Origin: Dryas octopetala
Taxonomy: Eukaryota > Streptophyta > Magnoliopsida > Rosales > Rosaceae
Length of the DNA: 64,000 nt
Direction: 5' to 3'
NCBI GenBank assembly: GCA_963921425.1
Contig: OY992837.1
Coordinates: 20,290,630 to 20,354,629 of the forward strand
In this document: piece after piece, positions 44,394 to 56,658 of the stretch
How positions within the stretch are numbered: the stretch's first letter is position 1
Layout of the letters: each line of letters starts with the position of its first letter
Notes under the pieces: model-generated
The model's input: the letters and a program-made list of their open reading frames with translations, nothing else
The model's database searches: none
Told to the model about the DNA's origin: nothing
Made by a program: the position numbers and the translations under genes

Positions 44394-45124
44394 GAAAGGT
44401 ATAAATATTAGCATTTTATAATGGCTTAATTATCGATTTACCACTCAAAACTGTAACTCATTCCACATTACCACCTGAAAGTTTTTTTGTCTCAGATTAC
44501 CACCTGTAACTTACATCCGTGTCCCATTTTCCCTTGTTCTGACAACAATTCCGTTAAAAATGCTAACTTGGCCGTTAATGCTCGCCACATATCACATCTT
44601 TTCTTGTATTTTCTGATTTTTTTATTTTCCTATTTTTATAAACTTTGAAAATTAATTAAAAATAGCTCTGAACTCAGAAAAATACACGAAAAATTTCTAC
44701 GGACTCATCTTGACTAGTGCTAATTTATTATGCAGTCAAGATATCAATTTTCTCTCTAAAAATTTTCAGAAAATTTGGGAAGTCCAAATTTATTTCTACA
44801 AAATTAAAATACTTTACACTCTTTGGAAATTTATAGGATAATCTCCCGAACTCTAAAAAATATGAGGTCTGCACCGTTAGTCTTTTAAAAACTAACAATA
44901 CCTTTCTTGTGAACACTTGCTACCCAAAAGACCTCTCGGTCTTAGAGGAAAATAAATTTCCCTTTATAAAATGAATTCTAGAAAAATTCTAGAATTTCTA
45001 CAAAGTCTCAAAATAATTCTCTAAAATAGGCTTTTGGTAATTTCCAAAATATTTTTGAGAATTCGTCCGAGAGTTTATGAAAATTATAGAATTTATTTAA
45101 TATAGGGAAATTTATTTTAATTTT

Positions 45125-45387
45125 TGTTGTAAATAAAAAGAATTTTGAGAGAAAAGATGAGAGAACAATGTGTCTTTTTCCATTCCATAGAGCCTCTATT
45201 TATAGGTTTCAAGTGATAAACATTTACATCAGATATAACTCTTATGATAAATACATTATCACTAAGATAAATACGGGAAAATAGGATGAGTATTTATCTA
45301 GCTAATATCATATGATTATCTACGAAGATAAATACATGAAATGTGGTATGTAATTATTTGATGAGGACATTCACATTATCTGCAACA
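45125..45387 (-). repeat. 3' LTR of copia element 2
   Basis: 263 bp, TGTTG...CAACA. Directly inside it is the minus-strand polypurine tract. It has about 20 bp ('ttgatgaggacattcacatt') that the other LTR lacks. Confidence 0.9.
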
Positions 45388-45647
45388 CTCCCCCTTGGAT
45401 GTCCGCAAATCAATGATGAGCTGCCTCGTTAAAACCTTGCTAGGAAAACCCAGTGGGATAAAACCTAAGCGAAGGAAAAAGAGTACAACCTTGTCTTGAT
45501 CATTGAAATAGCGTTGGACGTGCTTATGTTGCCTCATTAAAACCTTGCTAGGAAAAATCATGTGGGATAAAAACCTAGTCGAAGGAAAAAGAGTACAACC
45601 CGCATATGTCCGATGTACTTGGATGCTCCCCCTGATGATTGCATCCA

Positions 45648-48600
45648 TTAATTTAATAGTTGAGAAAGTCGACGAAGTCCAATACCATGTACAAATTTCT
45701 GAAATGAACATTTTGGTAAAGCTTTGGTGAAGAGATCTGTAAGGTTGTCACAAGAACGGATCTGTTTGACTTCGATTTCCCGGTTCTTCTCAAGTTCATG
45801 CGTGTAGAAGAATCTTGGTGAAATGTGCTTGGTTCTATCACCTTTGATGTATCCTCCTTTGATTTGAGCAATACAAGCAGCATTGTCCTCATACATGATA
45901 GTTGGAATATCTGTTATTAGAGGTAGATCACAAGGACTATGGATATGTCGTATTACTGATCTTAACCAAACACATTCTCGACTTGCTTCGTGGAGGGCAA
46001 GTATTTCTGAGTGATTGAAAGATGTAGCGACCAATGTTTGTTTTGTAGATCTCCATGAAATCACAGTATTTCCACAAGTAAATATATATCTAGTTTGGGA
46101 GCGACCTTTGTGCGGGTCGGATAGATATCCAGAGTTCGCATATCCAACAAAATTTGTGCCATTGGGGGATTCACTTGAAAAAAATAAGCCCATATCAGTT
46201 GTTCCACGAAGATAGCGTAAGATATGCTTAATACCATTTCAATGTCGATGTGTTGGAGTGGAGCTATATCTTGCTAACAAGTTTACCAAAAAAGCTATGT
46301 GTGGTCTTGTACATTGTGCTAAGTATAGTAAAGCACCTATTGCACTGAGATATGGTACTTCTGGACCAATGACCCTTTCATTATCTTATTTAGGACGAAA
46401 TGGGTCTTTCTTAGTGTCAAGAGACCGAACAACCATTGGGGTACTCAACAGATGAGCTTTATCCATATTAAAGCGTTTCAATACCTTTTCGGTATATGTT
46501 GATTGATGGACAAGGATTCCTTTGTCACAATGCTCGATCTGCAGGCTGAGACAGTATTTGGTTTTCCCAAGGTCTTTCATCTCGAATTCATCTTTTAAGT
46601 ACTCGGCAGTTTTTATGAGCTCTTCAGGAGTTCCAATTAAGTTCATATCATCGACATAAACTGCCACTATGGCAAAACAAAAATTTGACTTCTTTATGAA
46701 CACACATGGTCATATAGGATCATTGATATATCCTTCTCTTATCAAATATTCACTAAGACGATTGTACCACATTCGTCCAGATTGTTTTAACCCATATAGT
46801 GATCGTCTCAATTTGATAGAGTACATATTTCGTGGTTTTGTTTTAATTGCTTCAGGCAATTTGAGTCCTTCTGGGACTTTCAATAACAACATCCATAAGT
46901 TGCATGTCGAGTTTTTCTGAAACTACCAGACTTATCAAATATCTGAATGTGATTGCATCCATAACAGGAGAGTATGTTTCATCAAAGTCAATTCCAGGCC
47001 TTTGAGAAAAACCTTGTGCAACTAGTCGTACTTTATATCTTGCAATCTCATTTTTCTCATTACGCTTTCTCGTAAACACCCACTTGTAACCTACAGGGTT
47101 CACATTGTGCGGTGTTTGGACTACAGGTCCAAATACGCCACGTTTTTCTAAAGAGTTCAACTCAGCCTGAAATATTGCATCTTTCCATTTAGGCCAATCA
47201 TGCCTATGTCTGCAATCATCAACAGATCTAGGTTCAAGATTATCATCAGCTTTAATGATCTCAGTGGCTACTGCGAATGAAAATATATCATCAATGATCA
47301 TTTCATCGCGATCCCACAGTTCATCATTGCATGCAAAATTTATAGAAATCTCTTTATTGTTAGGTACATGTGCCTCTTCTGGGGCTTGGGTCTCATTATG
47401 GACCATTTTTTGTTCTAAGACTGAACAATCATTAAGTGTGGGTTCCCTATTTTTGCTGGAATTTACTTTTAATTTCCTCTTCTGGGGAACTGTATCTTTT
47501 GAACCTATTGGTCTGCCACGCTTCAGGCGTGCAACAGAAGAATCATTTGTTGGCACATTTGATTGTCCAACTGGGACATCAATCCTTGCGGGTGTATTCA
47601 TAGCTGGTATATGTCATTTTGTCACTTTTGCTATCTCTGTAAATGCATATGGCATTTGATTAGCAATCTTTTGAAGATCAACTATCCGTTGTACTTCATT
47701 TTCACATTGCATAGAACGAGGATCAAAATGAGACATAATGGATACATTCCACGATAATTCACGCCGTTTTTCAAGAACGGTGGTCTTTTCTCCCTCTAAC
47801 GGCGGGAAGACTGTTTCATCAAAGTGACAATCCGCAAAACGTGCCGTAAAGATATCACCCGTTAAGGGTTCGAGATATCTAATGATAGAGAATGAATCAA
47901 AACCAATATATATCCCCAGCCTCCGTTGAGGACCCATTTTAGTGCGTTGTGGAGGTGAAATAGGTACATATACGACACACCAAAAAGTCTGTAAATGTGA
48001 AATATTTGGCTGGCTCCCAAGTGCTAATTGTAAAGGGGAGTATTGATAATCATTCACCGGTCTCAGTCGAACTAATGACGCAGCATGTAAAATAGCATGT
48101 CCCCATGCGTAAACTTGCAACTTTGATTGCATAAGCAAAGTACGAGCAATCAATTGAAGGCGCTTGATAAAAGCTTCTGCTAAACCATTTTGGGTATGGA
48201 CATGAGGAACAGGATGTTCAACATCAATGCCAATCGACATGCAATAGTCATTAAAGACTTGAGACATATATTCACCAGCATTGTCAAGTCAAATCGACTT
48301 GATAGGATTATCTGGAAACTGGGCTCGTAATTTAATTATCTGAGTCAATAGCCTAGCAAATGCAACATTATGAGTTGACAAGAGGCAAACATGTGACCAT
48401 CTACTGGATGCGTCAACTAGAACCATAAAATAACGAAATGGACCACATGATGGTTGGATGGGCCCACAAATGTCCTCTTGAATTCTTTGCAGAAATGATG
48501 GAGATTCTATATCAAGCTTTAAGGGAGATGGTCTGATAACCAACTTTCCTTGTGAAGCTGTGCAAAGATTTTTGTTAGATCCAACTAGATGTTGAGTCGT

Positions 48601-49135
48601 TAATGGATGCCCACAAGAATTTGAAATAATCCTACGCATCATAGTGGATCCAGGATGACCCAACCAATCATGCCAAAGCATGAAAATATCTAGGTCAATG
48701 AACTTCGGGTTCATGACAGCATGGGCCTCAATAAATTTTATAGTTGTATAATACAACCTAGATGAGAAAGCAGGGTTTCTCCAATATACGCTTCTGGCTA
48801 TAAATATTGGATGTAATGCAAAGATATTTAGCATTATGCTCAGTTGTGGTTTCAATGTGATAACCATTTAAACAAATATCTTTAAAACTAAGCAGATTTC
48901 TTCTAGATCTGCTTCAGTATAGAGCATTGCTAATGAACAGTTGAGTTCCATTGGGTAACGTAATGTGGGCTCTTCCGGAGCCTTCTATCAGGTTTACAGA
49001 ACCTGATATAGTGGTTACCCTAGCTTTTGTTAATGCTATATTGGAAAATTACTTCCTATCTCGAAGTATAGTGTGCGTAGTCGCACTGTCTACAAGACAA
49101 ATATCTTTGCCATGATTTTGACCACCGCAATCCAT
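45648..49135 (-). pseudogene. copia element 2 pol, several frameshifts
   Basis: Reading leftward from an ATG at 49135: protease CLVDSATTHTIL; zinc-binding and integrase part (48289-48867, WHDWLGHPGSTMMRRI); rest of integrase (47614-48267, HTQNGLAEAFIKR); RT start (46852-47601, KWVFTRKRNEKNE); RT end (46386-46703, VYVDDMNLIGTPEE); RNase H (45648-46193, EDNAACIAQIKGGY). The pieces lie in different frames separated by stops or frameshifts, so no polyprotein can be made. It is clearly homologous to element 1 pol across its whole length. Confidence 0.88.
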
Positions 49136-49326
49136 ATTTAATGCCTTCTAATAAAATAAATGAAAATAATTACTTTCAATTTAAAGAAATAACTACGACA
49201 TTTTATTCGATAATAAAAAATTATTCTGACAGGTGCAAAACCTGAAAAACAACTAAATAAAAGTAACAGATGCAAATGTGAAACTAATCCTAAGGAAAGC
49301 AATAAACTGATTAAATAAACGACAAA
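49136..49326 (-). other. AT-rich gag-pol spacer of copia element 2
   Basis: 191 nt between the gag stop (TAA ending at 49327) and the pol ATG (49135). It matches the position and size of the spacer in element 1. Confidence 0.6.
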
Positions 49327-50382
49327 TTAATTGGGATGGACAACCCCACCACCAATCATAGCATCAAAAGACTTTGGATCGGTGTCAGCGAAGAAATCAG
49401 AGACATCAAGATGACTTATGTCCACTGGGTCTGAAGTGTCCATTGGGTCATGAACTTAGTCAACATAATTGACTTCAACCTTTCCCTTTAAAGAGGCTTG
49501 GTAAAGGTCTACCAAGTGCTTGGGCATGCGACAGGCACGCGACCAATGTCCAGTTCCACCACACCTGTGACAGGCACCCTCAGAAGCTTTAGGGGCTTTG
49601 TCCATTTAACCTTTCCCTTTGTGTTGCTTGTTCCACTTCTGGTGGGTATGTGATGCTTGCGTATTTTTAAGACCCAAGTTATTATTGCGACCACCTTGAC
49701 CATTACGGCCCCTATTACCACTTTCTTGTCCTTGACCACGCCCATAGCCACGACCAAGACCACGGCTACGAGATGAAGTAGCATTCACTTCAGGGAATGA
49801 TACCACCCCAGTTGGACGAGATTGGTGGTTCCTCATCATGAGCTCATTGTTTTGCTCAGCAAGGAGAAGACAAGAGATTAGTTCAGAGTACTTCTTGAAC
49901 CCAGGCTCACGGTATTGCTGCTGCAAGAGCACATTTGAAGCATGGAAAGTGGTGAAAGTTTTCTCCAACAATTCTGCATTAGTCATTTTCTCACCACATA
50001 ATTTGAGTTGAGAACTTATTCGAAAAAGTGCAGAATTGTACTCAGAAACTGTCTTGAAATCTTGTAGACGCAAATGCATCCAATCATGACGTGCCTTAGG
50101 GAGGATCACAGTTTTCTAGTGATCATATCTCTCTTTCAGATTATCCCAGAGAGTCAGCGGATCTTTGACAGTGAGATACTCACTCTTCAACCCTTCATGA
50201 ATATGATGGAGAAGAAAGATCAAGGCTTTGGCATGGTCCTACGGGGACGCTTTATTGCCTTCTTGGATAGTGTTACAAAGATTCATGGATTCAAGATAGA
50301 TATCAGCATCAAGGACCCAGGACAAATAGTTCTTTCCAGAGATGTCGAGTTCAACAAATTCTCGTTTGGTCAATTTCGTCAT
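49327..50382 (-). pseudogene. copia element 2 gag, broken
   Basis: From an ATG at 50382, MTKLTKREFVELDISGKNYL is the usual N terminus of copia Gag (DUF4219/UBN2-type). A stop interrupts it near 50240. The middle reads LPKARHDWMHLRLQDFKTVS (within 49606-50109), followed by a frameshift. The zinc knuckle CHRCGGTGHWSRAC lies at about 49530-49570, then an in-frame stop and a tail that ends at 49327. It is not functional. Confidence 0.8.
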
Positions 50383-51411
50383 TTTCTACATCAAGAAAAT
50401 AGATATTTAGAACTCATGAAAAATAATTATAGAACTTTAGGTTCTTAATATTTCCAATATATATACACATATACCAAAAACTTCAGGTTTAAGGTAAAAG
50501 AAGCCATAAATACAATTAGAACTTCAGGTTCTAAAATCTTCGCATATCTTATTCGAACTTCAGGTTCATTGATATAAGAACATATAAAGTTAATTTAGAA
50601 CTTCATGTTCTATGGCATATATTTGAATTTCAGGTTCAAAATATGAATCAATTGAGTAATAAATAATTGATAAAGTAATGGTACAAATAAAAGACTTAGG
50701 AACAATAGTAGATAAGTCACGTATGAAAGTATAGCCATATATATAAACATCAGTATAATTGCATAAAGAAATTTAATTAACAGTATAAATAACTCATGCA
50801 ATTCGTGTTAACAACAATGGTGGAATCAAAACAGTATTTGACATGAAAGAAAGAAAGAATACAAAACAATCAATTAAACTAGATAGGTAGTTCTACTTCT
50901 ACACGTAATTGGTTGTAGTCAAAACAAACTTTAGATTGAATACTATTCTATTAGAAAAAGCATTCAGTGAGGCCAAGTTTGAAAACCAATCATAATTGTT
51001 TACATAGAATGTTTTTCTATAGAGAATAACAAGTATAAATTTATACAAACTATAAGTCTAGCTATAAAGCATTATGGCAGAGCATTTATTAATGAACAAA
51101 AGACAAAAGAAAAACCATCCAAATAGCATGTAATGAATAAACTGCAATATCAACTGAGTGCAAAACCGAACAAGAAAATATTGTTGATTTTACATTTGAT
51201 TAACTACATGATAGGGAACACAGTATAAAATATAATTGCAGTAGTAGAAAATAGTACGGGCATCGTAAATTTGAGCACATAGGCTCTTGCCTCATAATAA
51301 TAATAATAAAGCCTCTCACAAGTGTCATCGGCTTGTAAATAAAAATTGCTATTAGAAATAAAGAAACAAAATAAAGAACAAAAATATACTAGAGCTCTCA
51401 TGCTGATAACG

Positions 51412-52878
51412 TGTTGTAAATAAAAAGAATTTAAAGAGAAAAGATCGATCAGAGAACAATGTGTCTTTTTCCATTCCATAGAGCCTCTATTTATAGGCTT
51501 CAAGTGATAAACATTTACATAAGATATAACTCTTATGATAAATATATTATCACTAAGATAAAACAGGAAAATAGGATGAGTATTTATCTAGCTAATATCA
51601 TATGAGATTATCTACGGAGATAAATACATGAAATGTGGTATGTAATTATCTGCAAGGAGTAAAATTTCGTTTTTAAGGGGTATGGAAATTTTAACACCAT
51701 ATCAAATAAATTTCGAAAAATGTCGCCGAAATTTCGCCGAAATTTTCTGAAATCCTCGAAATTTCGGCGAAATTTTCGATGTAGAGGCCGGAGAGAGAGG
51801 GGAGGCAGAGACCGGAGGGAGAGGGGAGGAGAGCACCGTCGCCGGAGGGAGAGAAGAGATCGGAGAGGGTGTTGCAGAGCCGCGCCATCGTCGGAGGGAG
51901 AGAAGATATCCGGGGAGGGAGAGGGAAGAAAGAGATTAGGAAGGGAGGAGGGAAATGGAAGAGAGAGATTATGAAGGGAGAAGAAAAGAAAAACTGGAGA
52001 AAAAAAAAGAGCAAGGCCACTGCCCACTGGAACAGGAAGAAGACGAAGACGAAGGCCACTGGAGGAAGAAGAGGAAAAGGAAAGAAAAAAAGGAGGAAGT
52101 CACGTGGGAAGAAGAGGAAAAGGAAAGAAAAAAAAGAAGAGAAAAGAAAGGAAAAGGAAAAAAAAAAGGAAAGAAAAAAAAGAAGAGAAAAAAAAAAAGG
52201 AAAGAAATTTTTTTTTTAAGGTAGATTGAGATTTGGAGTCTTTAGGCAATTGGAAAGAAAAAAAAAGGTTTGAGATTTTATTTGGAGTTTGATTTGGTCA
52301 TTTTGGTGTTTCGTTTAGTTGTAAACATAAATTATGAAAAAGAAATTTATCCCCTTATGATGAAGTTTCATTTCCTTACTGTTTGGTTTTCCAATTTCGA
52401 TAATTTGTAAAATTGAAATTTTAGGTAAACTGTTATCATCGCTGCTGCCATCGGATTGGTTCTATTTTAACCCAATTCGGCTTAATTTAACTATCGAAGA
52501 CAATTTCCAAGTCTCTTTGAGTAAGCTTGCTACTTTCCGTTGCCACATTGGTGATTTATTCGTGTAATTTTATTATGTAATTATTAATTAGTGAAATATT
52601 TTTTTAACAGTATTATCTCCAGCGCGCATTATATTCATCACATATCACATGAAATCTACTATATTATTTAATTTCTTCAATGTTTTTTATCAATGTAGTA
52701 GATAATATGTTAAATAAACATATGGTCAAGTTTCATTCAAAATTTTCATATTTTGATAGCAATTTTCGTCATTTTTGTCCAATTTTATCGAAATCGAAAT
52801 TTTAATCCAAATTTCCGTCGAAATTTCCATCGAAAATTTCCTCGAAACCGAAATTTTACTCCTTGATTATCTGCAACA
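51412..52878 (-). repeat. 5' LTR of copia element 2, interrupted by a hAT element
   Basis: The LTR proper is 51412-51652 plus 52874-52878 (246 bp). Position 51412 starts TGTTGTAAATAAAAAG, and the end CAACA is displaced by 1.2 kb through the hAT insertion. Confidence 0.88.
51653..52865. mobile_element. Non-autonomous hAT element, 1213 bp
   Basis: Perfect 17-bp terminal inverted repeats (CAAGGAGTAAAATTTCG) and a perfect 8-bp target duplication ATTATCTG (51645-51652, 52866-52873) define it exactly. Subterminal CGAAATTTC-type words are clustered at both ends (51722-51780 and 52786-52858), as expected of transposase-binding sites. The inside has a strongly purine-rich block (51785-52200) and no transposase. 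It is the innermost element of a three-level nest. Confidence 0.9.
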
Positions 52879-53312
52879 ATTTTTTAGAAATAAATTTGGA
52901 CTTTCCAATTTTTTTGGAAATTTTTAGAGGGCAAATTGGTAATTTAACCCTATATTAAATTAGTACTAGTCAAGATGTGTCTGTAGAAATTTTCTATGTA
53001 TTTTTCTGAGTTCAGAGTTATTTTTAATTAATTTTCAAAGTTTATAAAAATAAGAAAATAAAAAAAATCTAAAAATAAAAGCAAAGATGTGACACGTGGC
53101 GCACATCCAGCGCGCCACTCCAAGTCAACATTTTTAACGGAATTGTTGATAGAACAAGATAAAATGGGATACAGATGTAAGTTACAGGTGGTAATCTGGG
53201 ACAAAAAATTTTTGAGGTGGTAATATGGGAATGAGTTACAGTTTTAGGTGGTAAATCGATAATTAAACCTTTTATAACTCATAGCTTCACATCTATATTT
53301 CCATGTATGTAG

Positions 53313-53450
53313 CTTGACCATCGGATCCTTGCAACTGCAACTTTATTTTCAATTGGCGCTTTGTGGTGGTCAACAAAGAAGTTTGACATACATCCTACAG
53401 TTCGATCTTTGATTGGAGCTACTGTTGGCATGGCTGGCCTTCAGGAATAA
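53313..53450 (+). pseudogene. COX15: COX15 exon remnant
   Basis: COX15 makes haem A for cytochrome oxidase in the mitochondrial inner membrane. After an AG acceptor the frame reads LDHRILATATLFSIGALWWS, then KKFDIHPTVRSLIGATVGMA and GLQE before TAA. This matches the conserved DHRxLAT...GATVGMA stretch of plant COX15. The natural continuation after GLQ is missing, and no other exon was found in the 53.5-57 kb flank, so it is an isolated exon. Confidence 0.7.
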
Positions 53451-53973
53451 ATGCTTTCCAATTTTCCATTCATTTTTTGTCTTCTTATATCTAGAAACAT
53501 GGTTTCCCTTTGCGATTAATTTAAGAGATAATTAGGCTTAAATTCTTTTTAAAAATTTTTTTAGATGGAGATTAGGGGTGTTTTAAAATTTATAAAAAAA
53601 TTATTTTAATTCATAATAAAGTCCTCCCTCGATTTGAAGGGTATTTTCTCCGATTTGAAGGGTGTAGAGTGGGCTTTGTAGAGGCTGTATATTAGGTTTT
53701 AACTCTGGAATTTTGGGTGGACATAAAGCCGTCAAAGAAGAAAAATAAAAAGACTTGATTAAAAATCCTAAATCACTATCGGTCTTAGTCTAAAGAAAGA
53801 CTCATAAAATGGACTGAATTCTAAGTCTCGTTTAATTTAATTAGTATGATCAAGTTGATTTAAACTTAAGTTTCTCAATATAATTATTATGTGTTAATGC
53901 TACAGGTCACACTGGGGATATAATTATTGAATGAGGTTTCGTTCAATCGATCGCTAAATTGAAAATTGATTGA
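53451..53973. other. Spacer
   Basis: No gene seen. AT-rich, with a direct repeat 'cgatttgaagggt' at about 53630 and 53651. Confidence 0.4.
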
Positions 53974-54270
53974 ATGGAGAGCGAAGTGATTGAATCTTTG
54001 AGGAAGCACTTGAAACCAGATGTACGTGTCATCTTCGATCCATGTCTTGTATGTATGTGATTCTGATTGTGTTAATTTGTATCTAAAATCTGATTGTTAG
54101 CAGGAGTTTCAGGAAGGAGGGGTGGAGCAATCTAGGACTCGGAGATTAAGCTCCTGGTGCTGTTGATCTCGCGTCTTCGGCCTCCAAAGCTGTGCACTTG
54201 GCTTGCCACTATGCTCACTGCTATTGGGAGCTCTCTAAAGCTTGCCTCAAGTACACGAGAAATTATTTTG
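53974..54270 (+). pseudogene. Two-exon gene fragment of unknown family
   Basis: Exon 1 (53974-54021) reads MESEVIESLRKHLKPD followed by GTACGT. After an AG acceptor at 54102-54103 the next exon begins EFQEGG, breaks frame, and then reads DLASSASKAVHLACHYAHC and YWELSKACLKYTR (about 54165-54262). It then runs into noncoding DNA. The coding character is plain from the splice signals and the His/Cys-rich motif, but I do not recognise the protein. Confidence 0.45.
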
Positions 54271-54593
54271 TGTATTCAATACACCACCACGTGGTGCATG
54301 CAACCAATCTAACGTGTTATAATATGGGTGGATGTTATTAATATTATACCTTACTAATATAAATATACCGTCTAATAATACCCTTACACGTTGAATTGGT
54401 TACACCACGTGGCGGTGTATCGGATATACACAATAATTTTTCGAGGTACACATGCATCTACACAACATATTTTCATGATTTTTTTTTATTTCTGTAAGTA
54501 TAGAAAAAAAAGTTGTTTCTTGGGTTGGGTTTTTTTTGTAATTCTTTGACTGATATTGAAGTTCTTTTGTGTTTGTTCTGATTCAAATTGTTA

Positions 54594-54840
54594 CTTACTA
54601 TTACAGGTTGCTTTTTGACAAAAAGAAAAATGTTAATATTACAGTTCCTTTCATGTAACAATAGAATAGAATAGTACATGATGCGTGGGTAAGATGATTG
54701 CTTTGGAAATAAACTGAGTTACTATTACAGGTTTCTTTTTGACAAAAGAAAAATGTTAATATTACAATTCCTTTCATGTAACAATAGAATAGTACATGAT
54801 ACATGGGTAAGATGATTGCTTTGGAAATGAACTGAATTGA
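54594..54840 (+). repeat. Tandem duplication of about 124 bp
   Basis: 54594-54716 is repeated at 54717-54840 with few changes; both contain 'ctttttgacaaaa.gaaaaatg', 'tttcatgtaacaatagaata' and 'ggtaagatgattgctttgg'. Confidence 0.9.
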
Positions 54841-55114
54841 TAATTTCATTTACAAATAAACTGAATAAGATGATGTAAACTGCACTACCGAATAAGATGT
54901 ATCCAAAAGTTTGCTGATTATGATAAAAGGGCCAATATTTCTTAAATGGACTTCTCTATTTAGCAACAAAATGGAGCGGATCCAAATGCATGCCAAATCT
55001 ACCCAATCTTTGATTTTGCTATAATGCCTTTTGTAGCTTGTAAGTTTAAATGTCTGCAATGGTTTACTGCTTTTAGGGTTCATCAAAGCCTACAATTGTT
55101 TGTTTGTACATTAA

Positions 55115-56575
55115 TGTAATTGTGCGATAGTGTTTAATATGCACATTGCTTGACAGTGTATAATATGCACACTGTCTGACAATGTATAATATGAATACTG
55201 TCTGATAGTGTATAATATGCACACTGCTTGACAGTGTCTAATTGGTATGGTATGCAGTAGATTCAGTCACTGTCGCACTGTCACTAATTTTACTATTATT
55301 TTTTTCAAACTGAATTTGCATTTGTTAATTATCATTTTGACACTTTTGTATGAACTAATGATGAGCTCAACAACATAATAAACAGTTTTGAATTGGTGAT
55401 TGTCACACAATTACTAATTTCAAATCAGTGACTGTTGCACGGTATCTGTGTGACACTATCTATTTCACTAAATGTGTGACAATATCTGTTTCAGTATATG
55501 TGTGACAGTATCTGTTTCAATATCTGTGTGATAGTATCTGTTTAGGTTTTTACAGATACTGAAACGGATACTGATTTTCAGTATTTGCGTGACAGTATCT
55601 GTTTCAGTATCTGTGTGACAATGTGTTTTAGTATCAATGTGACAGTGTCTATTTCAGTATATGTTTAGGTTTTTACAATTTCCAATTTCTTGTTAGTGTT
55701 TAATATGTTTCCGAAACTGTGCGACAATTTCCAATTTAAAATTGACTTTTTAGACACTGTCTGATAGTGTCTAATATGCACACTAATATTGATGTTAACT
55801 AATTTGGATCGCAATTAGTGAAATATCCCTTTGTGAAGTCAACATTACCCATTGAATTTTTCTTAAAGTTTTATGCACTAAAATGTCAAGTTAATAAGTT
55901 TTTCCTATATAAAATTGGGGTGCCCAAATTTTTTGATCTTTAATCTATCTAAAATCACAAGAACATAATAAACACTTTTTAATTGGTGATTGTCACACAA
56001 TTACTGATTTTGAATCAGTGACTGTCGCACAGTATCTGTGTGACAGTATCTGTTTTAGTATATGTATGACATTATCTGTTTTAATATCTGTGTGACAGTA
56101 TATATACTGATTTTTAGTATCTGTGTGACAATATCTATTTCAGTATATGTGTGACAATATATGTTGTAGTATATGTGTAACATTATCAGTTTAAGTATCA
56201 GTGTGACAATATTTGTTTAGGTTTTTACAGATACAGATTTTCAGTATCTGTGTGACAGTATCTGTTTAGGTTTGTACAGATACTGATTTTCAGTATCTGT
56301 GTGACAGTATCTGTCACACAATTATTGATTTCGAATCAGTAACTGTCATATAGTATATAATATGTACATTGCCTGACAATGTCTAATATGTTTTTGAAAC
56401 TCTGCGACAATTTTCAATTTAAAATCATTATATTAGACACTACCTGGCAGTGTCTAATCTGTTTCCGAAACTGTGTGACAATTTTCAATTTAAAATCGGC
56501 ATATTAGACATTGCCTCTAATATGATTTTGAAACTGTGCGACAATTTCTAATTTAAAATCAGTAAATGTGCGACA
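55115..56575. repeat. Degenerate minisatellite, GTGTGACAGTATCTGTTTCA type
   Basis: About 1.4 kb is built from imperfect copies of two words, 'gtgtgacagtatctgtttca' and 'gacagtgtctaatatgcaca', with larger blocks repeated ('ttaattggtgattgtcacac' at about 55395 and 55980; 'aatttaaaatc' several times). No protein-coding frame. It lies just upstream of the transposase tail and may be part of the same element. Confidence 0.85.
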
Positions 56576-56658
56576 TTTTGCAATTAAAAAACAATGTCAA
56601 GCATCTTAAGGCATATGATCTTATAATATATCCAATGCCATCAATGGATATGTGAGGT

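Larger units (their letters stand above)
45125..52878 (-). mobile_element. Ty1/copia retrotransposon, full-length but mutated (element 2)
   Basis: Both LTRs, a polypurine tract (45388-45395, AGGGGGAG on the minus strand), gag, pol and a presumptive primer site (51394-51411, containing TTATCAG) are present. The perfect target duplication ATTTT (45120-45124, 52879-52883) shows the full insertion. The LTRs differ by a 20-bp indel and several base changes, so it is not young. Gag and pol carry many frameshifts and stops. A hAT element (51653-52865) sits inside its 5' LTR. It is inserted in the Mutator-like element at the inner edge of the right arm. Confidence 0.93.
44423..53269. mobile_element. 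Mutator-like element with long TIRs, split by copia element 2
   Basis: The left arm (44423-about 44840) starts GGCTTAATTATCGATTTACC, and the right arm (about 52885-53269) is its inverted copy, ending GGTAAATCGATAATTAAACC. The arms are about 390-415 bp and remain similar throughout ('taacttacatccgtgtccca' against 'gggatacagatgtaagttac'). Flanks are TTTTATAAT (44414-44422) and TTTTATAAC (53270-53278), a 9-bp duplication with one change. Without the copia insertion the element is about 1.1 kb with no gene. It begins only 24 bp right of the solo LTR target site. Confidence 0.78.

Noticed and set aside
51691..52224. Several ORFs in both strands of the purine-rich block (Lys/Glu/Arg-rich or Phe/Pro/Leu-rich)
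   Set aside because: They arise from biased composition inside a non-autonomous hAT element. No splice signals or motifs.
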